DNA from: Cryomorphaceae bacterium
GTDB lineage: Bacteria; Bacteroidota; Bacteroidia; Flavobacteriales; Schleiferiaceae
Length of the DNA stretch: 5,272 bases
NCBI GenBank assembly: GCA_013911625.1
Contig: JACESW010000097.1
Coordinates: 1 to 5,272 of the forward strand
Reading direction: 5' to 3'
The position numbers were made by a program, and so were the translations under genes. The notes beneath the pieces are model-generated. The model was not told the origin of the DNA, did no database searches, and saw only the letters and a program-made list of their open reading frames with translations. Numbering within the stretch: position 1 is the stretch's first letter; each line of letters opens with the position of its first letter. This document shows positions 1-5,272 of this stretch, piece by piece.

Positions 1-584
1 GCCATTAGGACGGCTGTGTTCTGGTCTGTCAGTGAGAGCAGTAATGACATGATTTCCTCAGAGGTGCGAGGGTCTAAGTTTCCTGTAGGTTCGTCAGCGA
101 GGATGACTTTTGGTGCATTCAATAAAGCGCGTGCTATAGCTACACGCTGCTGCTCACCGCCGGATATCTCGAAAGTGCTTTTGTGTTTCTTGTTCTGCAT
201 GCCCACTAAGGTGAGTACCTCGACAATTCTCGCTGAGCGCTTGTCCTTGTCTTTCCAGCCCGTAGCACGTAGAACAAAGTCTAGATTAGCTTCAACACTG
301 CGGTCACTGAGCAATTGAAAATCCTGAAATACAATACCGATATCTCTGCGTAATGCAGGAATATCTTTGCTGCGCAAGCCGTTCAATGTATGTCCAGCCA
401 CCCTAGCTGTGCCCTGTTCTAGGGGTAGATCGCCGTACAAAGTTTTTAAAAGTGAGCTTTTTCCAGAGCCCGTCTGGCCAATCAAATACACGAATTCACC
501 GGTATCGATTTTAAAGCTTACGTCCGTGAGAACTAGGTGTTTGCCTTGAAAGACGTTTGCATTCTGTACTTCAATTGTTGCCAT
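1..584 (-). CDS. ftsE: FtsE-like ABC transporter ATP-binding protein, 3'-truncated by window edge
   Basis: This is a cytoplasmic ABC ATPase. In the FtsEX complex, FtsE binds the membrane protein FtsX and uses ATP to control periplasmic cell-wall hydrolases during division. Translating the minus strand from the ATG at 584-582 gives [12 protein letters not shown] and 194 full codons with every nucleotide-binding motif in order. These are Walker [10 protein letters not shown] (residues 36-44), Q-loop VFQDFQLL (Q87), ABC signature ISGGEQQR (140-147, Ile where Leu is usual), Walker B VILADEP with E165 as catalytic base, and D-loop GNLD (168-171). The frame leaves the window at VLMA, where the family normally continues into the H-loop histidine, so roughly the last 20-40 residues are missing. 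Compact size and the phrases DFQLL and DEPTGNLD fit the FtsE/LolD/MacB group. FtsE is my preferred member because of the short FtsE-like N-terminus, but LolD-type exporters are close relatives and cannot be excluded. No Shine-Dalgarno sequence precedes the start, which is usual in Bacteroidota. The gene is divergent from the TPR gene. Confidence 0.85.
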   Translation of the reverse strand, partial: MATIEVQNANVFQGKHLVLTDVSFKIDTGEFVYLIGQTGSGKSSLLKTLYGDLPLEQGTARVAGHTLNGLRSKDIPALRRDIGIVFQDFQLLSDRSVEANLDFVLRATGWKDKDKRSARIVEVLTLVGMQNKKHKSTFEISGGEQQRVAIARALLNAPKVILADEPTGNLDPRTSEEIMSLLLSLTDQNTAVLM

Positions 585-610
585 GTACGGTAGTTGATTT
601 TAAGCAGATT

Positions 611-618
611 CAAAGTTA
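611..618 (-). promoter_or_regulatory. Candidate Bacteroidota -7 promoter element for the ftsE-like gene
   Basis: Read on the minus strand this is TAACTTTG, an exact match to the TAnnTTTG element recognised by the primary sigma factor of Bacteroidota. It ends 26 bases before the ATG at 584, implying a short 5' leader of about 20 bases. The partner -33 TTTG is not at the normal distance: the nearest TTTG (minus strand, 629-632) is only 10 bases upstream. The call therefore rests on one element plus its position. Confidence 0.4.
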
Positions 619-686
619 GAAGAAATACCAAACGATTGAGGTCGCGCGTTTTTTTGATGTGAATAACTCAACCGAATTCACAGGAT

Positions 687-704
687 TGGCCCTAAAGTAG
701 GCCA
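687..704. repeat. Short imperfect inverted repeat in the divergent intergenic region
   Basis: TGGCCCTA and TAGGCCA pair around an AAG loop, giving a seven-base-pair stem with one bulged C. It lies 38-55 bases upstream of the TPR gene start and overlaps the spacer of the weak plus-strand promoter candidate. It could be a small operator half-site pair or a leader hairpin, but a stem of this size can arise by chance. Confidence 0.25.
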
Positions 705-741
705 TGAGCATAGGTTATTTTTAAGCATAAACGTAAACGAT

Positions 742-3700
742 ATGCGTACCCGATTATTTCTAGCGGTTCTGCTAGTTTTTGGCTTCAGCGTCCATGCCCA
801 ACAGACCACTGCTGAGCAAGGATTTGAGGCAACCTTTAATTCAAGTGTTGACCTTTTCGACGATGGACTCTATGCTGCGGCAAGAGTAGGATTTGACGAA
901 CTGTTGGCTTCCGATTTGCCGACACAGAGTTTCTTGAAAGAGGAAAGTAGTTTCTATAGAGCGCTTTGTGCACTCTATTTGATGAACGAAAACAGCGAAT
1001 ATTTCTTGACGTACTTCGCACAGACCTACCCGTTAAGCCCAAGATGGCAAGAGGCGCATGTCACTGCTGCAAACTACTACTTCAACAACCGCAGGTACAA
1101 AAAAGTGGTGCAATGGTTGGGTGCTATTGATGCCGCTGATGTTCCAAACGCTTTTAGAAGTGAATACTATTTCAAATTGGCCTACAGTTACCTGATGGCT
1201 AAAGATGTTGAAAAGGCGCGAAACCTCTTTTTTCAAGGGACCAGCTACAAGGGGGAATATCAGAATTACCACCAGTATTACTACGGGCATATCGCTTATG
1301 AGGCAGAACAATACAGTACCGCTTTGGGTCAATTCAAACTGCTGATTGGCGATGAGAAGTTTGGTGGTGTGGTTCCGTATTACCTCAGTCAGATTTATTA
1401 CAAAACAGGAGATATCGATCAATTGCTTTCGGTAGGAGAGTCCCTTCTTGCACAGGCAGTTCCGTCGCGTGCGGCGGAGGTAGCTAAACTCATCGGTGAG
1501 GGGTATTATCAGAAATCGGACTGGAAAGAAGCTGCCCTCTATTTGGAAAAGCACAAAGAGCTAGGCGGCAAGCTGAGTATTCAAGACAACTATAAGCTTG
1601 GCTTCGTTTTGTACAAGACACGCAGGTACGAAGAGGCCATTAAGGCGTTCAACAAGATTCATAATCGAGGAGATGATTTGGGGCAGAGTGCCTACTACCA
1701 TTTGGCCGATTGTTACCTAAAGACCGGCAAAAAGACGGAGGCTCAAGGGGCATTTTTTAAAGCCAGTCAGAGCGGTAGCGACAAGCGCCTTCGTGAAGAT
1801 GCATATTTCAACTACGCGAAATTGGCCTACGACAGTGCTACACCGTTTGAGCAACCCTTAGATATTTTCAAGGACTTCTTAAAGAAGTACCCAAACAGCA
1901 AGTATCGCGCGGAAGCGAATGAATATTTAGCCAACCTGTATCTAAATTCTAAGGATTACGAGAGTGCTATGAAGGCGATCTCTTCGGCAGGGTTGGAACA
2001 GCCGACCATGCAAGGGGCCTATCAGAAAGTAGCGTATTTCCGTGGGGTGCAACATTTCAATGCTATTCAGTATCCGGCGGCTAAGCGCATGTTTGAGCGG
2101 TCTTTGGATTATCCCTTAAGCAATGTATATACGGCCTTGGCGCATTACTGGTTGGCTGAGGTGGCTTATAGAGCCAAGGACTTTGAAGGTGCCCTGCTAG
2201 AGTTGGCGAAATTTGAAGCTACTCCCGGATCTGCGACATTGAGCCAATACAAGCGAAGCCTGTACAACAAAGCCTACGCAAATTTCTCAAAGGGCAATTA
2301 TGAGGCGGCAGCGACAACCTTCAGATTGTATTTAAACAAGCAACGACCGGGCACAAAGCTTGCGAATGATGCCGAATTACGCTTGGCAGATTCTTACTTC
2401 ATGACGAGCCAATACAACAATGCCATCAACTACTACCAGACGTATCTCGGCCGTAGTGTTCCGGATGCGGATTACGCGATGTTCCAGCAGAGCCTCTGCT
2501 TTGGTTTGGTAGATGATGATCAGCGGAAGGCAGGAAGTCTAGAAACATTGGTGAAGAAGTATCCGAATTCTGTGTACGCAACTGATGCCTATTTTGAGTT
2601 GGGAGAGACCTACATGAAAATGGGCAAGGAAAACCAGGCAGAGTCTATTTTCACCGCATTCATTCAGGATTACCCGAAGTCTCGATTCATCAAAAATGCG
2701 CACATCGCATTGGGTCTGATCTACCGTACACAAGGAAAAGGCAACAAGGCATTGGACCAGTTCAAAAGCGTTGTAGAAGATTTCCCGAATACTGCTGAAA
2801 GTAGGGAGGCGCTTGGATTAGCGAAGATTCAGTTTGCTGAATTGGACCAGCTAACGGGTTATGTCGATTGGATTCAAACCTTAACGGGAACCGACATCGG
2901 TCAAGGTCAGCTGGATTCCACTTTATACAACGGAGCTTACGACCGCTACAGTTTTGGCGATTGTGAAGGAACATTGAAAGGCATGACGGATTACTTGAAT
3001 AAGTTTCCAGATGGAATTTTCAGAGTTCCGGCAAATTATTACCTCGCTGAATGTGCATTCAGTCAAGGCCAAGATTCCCTAGCACAGTCGGCGTATGAAT
3101 TCGTAGCGGCTTCAGGCGAGCTGAGCTTCCGTAAACAGACCGTAGAGCGTTTAGCCTCGCTGTACTATGCAGCGCAAGATTTTGAGCAAGCCTTCTATTA
3201 CTACGAGCAGGTGCTTGGACTAGTGGGTAATGCCGATGAAGGTCGCCGGGCTCGATTGGGACTGATGCGCTGTGCGAAGTCTTTGGACAACGTACCGGTG
3301 GTAATGCAATATTCAGAGAGTTTGTTGCAAGATGAGGCTTTGCCGACCGATTGGAAGACCGAGGCCTTGCTCAACGCTGCACGCAGCGCCTATGAGCTAA
3401 AGGACAGTGCCAATGCAAAATTGTACTACACTCAAGTCAAAGCAGATATCAAAGGAGAGGCGCAAGCTGAAGCCACCTATTATTTGGCAGAGTTTGACCA
3501 TGTCATTGGCAAATACGAAGGATCCAATGATTTGTTGTTCTGGATGATAGAGAACCTGCCAACCTATCCGAAATGGCGCTGGAATTCGCTTATCCTAATG
3601 GCAAAGAATTATGCAGGGTTGCGGGATGATTTCCAAGCGAACTACACGCTGGATTTTGTGATCGACAATGCGGATTTCGGCGATTATGCGGCACAAGCGA

Positions 3701-3819
3701 GTGCGTTTAAATCGGAATTGGCCCTTCAAAGAGAAAGAGAAGAGCGCAACACCATTGGCGTGGACAGCCTGAGTATGGAAGATTTCGAAATGGAATCTAT
3801 TGAAGAATTAGAAGAATAA
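742..3819 (+). CDS. Large exported tetratricopeptide-repeat protein (1025 aa)
   Basis: This is a probable periplasmic scaffold protein; its molecular function is unknown to me. It begins with a clear Sec signal peptide (MRTRLFLAVLLVFGFSVHA, cut before QQTT near residue 20). There is no lipobox cysteine, so it should be soluble rather than a lipoprotein. From about residue 30 to 985 it is an alpha-helical solenoid of TPR-like units. Clear examples start near residues 282 (NYKLGFVLYKTRRYEEAIKA), 316, 390, 467, 506, 542, 616 (YFELGETYMKMGKENQAE), 651, 760, 801, 873 and 910. Many units join through YPxS/FPxT turns (YPNSKY, YPNSVY, YPKSRF, FPNTAE), as in TPR_6 or CpoB/BamD-like repeats, which suggests envelope assembly work. 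The last 33 residues leave the repeats: a charged REREER stretch, then a strongly acidic tail ending EELEE. No catalytic domain is visible. The ATG at 742 is chosen because it puts the signal peptide exactly at the N-terminus; no Shine-Dalgarno sequence precedes it. The downstream barrel gene starts three bases after the stop, so the two are likely co-translated partners. Confidence 0.92.
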   Translation: MRTRLFLAVLLVFGFSVHAQQTTAEQGFEATFNSSVDLFDDGLYAAARVGFDELLASDLPTQSFLKEESSFYRALCALYLMNENSEYFLTYFAQTYPLSPRWQEAHVTAANYYFNNRRYKKVVQWLGAIDAADVPNAFRSEYYFKLAYSYLMAKDVEKARNLFFQGTSYKGEYQNYHQYYYGHIAYEAEQYSTALGQFKLLIGDEKFGGVVPYYLSQIYYKTGDIDQLLSVGESLLAQAVPSRAAEVAKLIGEGYYQKSDWKEAALYLEKHKELGGKLSIQDNYKLGFVLYKTRRYEEAIKAFNKIHNRGDDLGQSAYYHLADCYLKTGKKTEAQGAFFKASQSGSDKRLREDAYFNYAKLAYDSATPFEQPLDIFKDFLKKYPNSKYRAEANEYLANLYLNSKDYESAMKAISSAGLEQPTMQGAYQKVAYFRGVQHFNAIQYPAAKRMFERSLDYPLSNVYTALAHYWLAEVAYRAKDFEGALLELAKFEATPGSATLSQYKRSLYNKAYANFSKGNYEAAATTFRLYLNKQRPGTKLANDAELRLADSYFMTSQYNNAINYYQTYLGRSVPDADYAMFQQSLCFGLVDDDQRKAGSLETLVKKYPNSVYATDAYFELGETYMKMGKENQAESIFTAFIQDYPKSRFIKNAHIALGLIYRTQGKGNKALDQFKSVVEDFPNTAESREALGLAKIQFAELDQLTGYVDWIQTLTGTDIGQGQLDSTLYNGAYDRYSFGDCEGTLKGMTDYLNKFPDGIFRVPANYYLAECAFSQGQDSLAQSAYEFVAASGELSFRKQTVERLASLYYAAQDFEQAFYYYEQVLGLVGNADEGRRARLGLMRCAKSLDNVPVVMQYSESLLQDEALPTDWKTEALLNAARSAYELKDSANAKLYYTQVKADIKGEAQAEATYYLAEFDHVIGKYEGSNDLLFWMIENLPTYPKWRWNSLILMAKNYAGLRDDFQANYTLDFVIDNADFGDYAAQASAFKSELALQREREERNTIGVDSLSMEDFEMESIEELEE

Positions 3820-3822
3820 GGA
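3818..3822 (+). promoter_or_regulatory. Possible ribosome binding site overlapping the TPR gene stop codon
   Basis: AAGGA overlaps the TAA stop of the TPR gene and is the only Shine-Dalgarno-like sequence near a gene start in the window. It abuts the first ATG (3823), which is too close to work, but is nine bases before the ATG at 3832. If it is used, the barrel protein starts at residue 4 of the longest frame (MRFQLRIV). Ribosomes ending the TPR gene could also reinitiate directly, and Bacteroidota often do without this motif, so the site is tentative. Confidence 0.35.
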
Positions 3823-5272
3823 ATGATGAAGATGAGATTCCAATTAAGAATAGTCGCAACAGCTGCACTTATTGTGGGTGTGAATGCTTCACTATTGGCC
3901 CAAGAAGAAACAGGTACCGGCGATGAGGTTAAAAGCGTGGAGATACGCGTTGTAGAAGAGTATCAAGCACAGGTCCGAAGTGCTCAAAAGATCAGCGAGC
4001 AGCCTTCGTTTTCGGATACGACTTCTGAAAAGCTACCTGTAAGTGTTCGTATCAATCCCAAGGCGATGTCTCTGGATTTTGCGCCTGAGGCTATCCCAGC
4101 CATCCGTTTGGGTAGAGTGAAGTTGCCTAAGTTGCCCACACAGAGTGTTAGCGTGGGCGGTGGAAATTATGCAAGCTCCTACGCAAGCTTTATTCTGAGC
4201 TCGCCGCGCAGTAAGAAAAACGTATGGGGCGTTCGAGCACTTCACCAGGGTGCACTCAGCGGGGTGAGTGATGTTGATTATTTGCGCCAACCTCAGTACG
4301 AAAATGAGGTACTGGCAGATTTCCAACGTGCGACAAAGAGCTATAACTTTAAAACTCAGGCCTTGCTCAAAGCAGATTATATCAGTTATTACGGGGCTTT
4401 GACTCCGTTGACGGTAGTGCCGGATAGCACGCCGGGAGCATGGCAGCAGCAATATGGTTTGTCCCAGCAATGGTTGAGAACGACGAACCCAACGAGTAAG
4501 GTGAAATTCGCCTACCGCAGTGGGGGTGTTTCCTACAAATACACGGCTGCAGGAATGGCGACTAGCGAGCATTTAGCGAAAACACAACACCGTTTTGAGA
4601 TTTACGCGGACGAGCAGGACATTAGCCTAGATCTAGGGTATCAATTCGCGAGTGTGAACTCTTGGGCCGATTCTTCTTCTGCTGCTTACCACAACTTTAC
4701 CATAGCTCCTTACACCAGTGGAAAGAAGGGTATTCTGAGTTACGAGTTTGGATTGAACTTCACAGGCACACAAACTAGTGGTCTTGGCATCGATCGTTTT
4801 GAATATTACGTGTACCCGAAGGTTAATCTTCAAGCAGAGCTTCTTAAGCGTACACTTGCTGTTTATGGTGGTTGGGACGGTACTGCGAAGCAAAATACTT
4901 TGGAGAGTATGATTTCACAGGTGCCCTTCCTTTCTATGGATCAAGAATACCGCCTCTCAGGCTCTAACAAAGGGTATGTGGGTATGCAAGGCGCATTGGC
5001 AGGAAAGCTTCAATACCGCGTGGAGGGATCGCTTACTTCGATGAATGATGCTTTGATGTTCCAGCGCGATTCGCTCTTGATGCTTAGTGAGGTCAATGGT
5101 CAGCAAATTGCGGCACTTCAGGCAGTCTATGCTGAAAATGTAGTGAAAACAGGTGTCCGTGGGGAATTGAACCTACCTCTAAAGCACTTCGTAGCTTCAA
5201 CGTATGCCGAACTGAACAACTATTCAGGAGATGCATTCTTAGGTCAAGAAGGGCTCGTTCTGGGTGCTATGG
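3823..5272 (+). CDS. Probable outer-membrane beta-barrel protein, 3'-truncated by window edge
   Basis: This is an open frame of 483 codons running off the right edge. It starts with a Sec signal peptide (core IVATAALIVGVNASLLA, cut before QEE near residue 27) and has no lipobox. Residues 39-66 form a distinctive segment (VEIRVVEEYQ, then AQKISEQPSF and SDT), followed by a Pro-rich linker with LPKLPTQ near 101-107. From about residue 107 onward the sequence alternates polar and hydrophobic residues with many Tyr, Phe and Trp, and Gly/Ser/Asn turns, for example ISLDLGYQFASV near 267 and KLQYRVEGSLT further on. This is typical of outer-membrane beta-strands. I recall relatives in Bacteroidota beside a large TPR gene, sometimes labelled TonB-dependent receptor, but no TonB plug domain is visible here. 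The cargo is unknown. Its place three bases after the TPR gene argues for a shared complex. The start is uncertain between in-frame ATGs at 3823, 3826 and 3832; all keep the signal peptide. Confidence 0.8.
   Translation, partial: MMKMRFQLRIVATAALIVGVNASLLAQEETGTGDEVKSVEIRVVEEYQAQVRSAQKISEQPSFSDTTSEKLPVSVRINPKAMSLDFAPEAIPAIRLGRVKLPKLPTQSVSVGGGNYASSYASFILSSPRSKKNVWGVRALHQGALSGVSDVDYLRQPQYENEVLADFQRATKSYNFKTQALLKADYISYYGALTPLTVVPDSTPGAWQQQYGLSQQWLRTTNPTSKVKFAYRSGGVSYKYTAAGMATSEHLAKTQHRFEIYADEQDISLDLGYQFASVNSWADSSSAAYHNFTIAPYTSGKKGILSYEFGLNFTGTQTSGLGIDRFEYYVYPKVNLQAELLKRTLAVYGGWDGTAKQNTLESMISQVPFLSMDQEYRLSGSNKGYVGMQGALAGKLQYRVEGSLTSMNDALMFQRDSLLMLSEVNGQQIAALQAVYAENVVKTGVRGELNLPLKHFVASTYAELNNYSGDAFLGQEGLVLGAM

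Larger units (their letters stand above)
585..741. promoter_or_regulatory. Divergent intergenic region between ftsE-like gene and TPR gene
   Basis: These 157 bp separate two start codons pointing away from each other, so both promoters should lie here. The region is AT-rich near both starts, with a T-run at about 649-656. It contains one good minus-strand promoter element (611-618) and a small hairpin (687-704). For the plus strand I see only a weak candidate: TTG at 686-688 followed, 22 bases later, by TAGGTTAT at 711-718, which matches four of the six fixed positions of TAnnTTTG. No open reading frame, tRNA or riboswitch-like structure is evident. Confidence 0.6.

Noticed and set aside
16..549. 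Plus-strand open frames at 16-318 and 367-549
   Set aside because: They lie opposite the ABC ATPase, whose minus-strand frame carries all expected motifs in order; the plus-strand translations show no recognisable domain.
649..656. T-run as a rho-independent terminator
   Set aside because: It sits between two divergent starts where no transcript needs to end, and no GC-rich stem precedes it on the plus strand.
836..2974. Minus-strand open frames at 836-1042, 1033-1554, 2539-2733 and 2762-2974
   Set aside because: They are antisense to the TPR gene, which is continuous and repeat-structured throughout; the antisense products have no coherent features.
742..3819. TPR protein as SprE/PorW of the type IX secretion system
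   Set aside because: Those are lipoproteins, whereas this signal peptide has no lipobox cysteine (SVHAQQ), and no other type IX secretion gene is in view.
4033..4893. Minus-strand open frames of 179 and 86 codons (4033-4572 and 4633-4893)
   Set aside because: They lie opposite the barrel gene, whose plus-strand frame has a signal peptide and barrel-like strands and stays open to the window edge.
3823..5272. Barrel protein as a true TonB-dependent receptor or SusC-like protein
   Set aside because: There is no TonB box and no space for a plug domain between the signal peptide and the first strands, and no SusD-like gene is visible.

Overview
The window looks like chromosomal DNA of a member of the Bacteroidota, probably a Flavobacteriia-like lineage. 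This rests on protein style (a large periplasmic TPR protein next to an outer-membrane barrel protein of a type found in Bacteroidota), on the absence of Shine-Dalgarno sequences before the two divergent starts, and on a TAnnTTTG-type promoter element. No database search was possible, so the taxonomy is an inference. Nothing points to a mobile element, phage, CRISPR array or RNA gene.

Layout. Bases 1-584 (minus strand) hold the N-terminal 194 codons of an ABC transporter ATPase of the FtsE/LolD type, most likely FtsE. It is cut by the left window edge just before the expected H-loop histidine. A 157-bp intergenic region (585-741) separates it from two genes transcribed in the opposite direction and must carry both promoters. 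Bases 742-3819 (plus) encode a 1025-residue exported protein built almost entirely of tetratricopeptide-like helical repeats, with an acidic C-terminal tail. After only three bases, a second plus-strand gene starts at 3823 and runs off the right edge (483 codons visible). It encodes an exported protein with a short conserved-looking N-terminal segment followed by what reads as an outer-membrane beta-barrel.

How the genes may work together. The TPR protein and the barrel protein are almost certainly one transcription unit, and the 3-bp gap suggests translational coupling. The simplest inference is a periplasmic TPR scaffold serving an outer-membrane barrel. The divergent FtsE-like ATPase would act at the cytoplasmic face of the inner membrane, in the family's role with FtsX in controlling cell-wall hydrolysis at division. 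Whether the three genes share a pathway cannot be decided from this sequence. The TPR/barrel pair is the part of the window most likely to represent a poorly described system.
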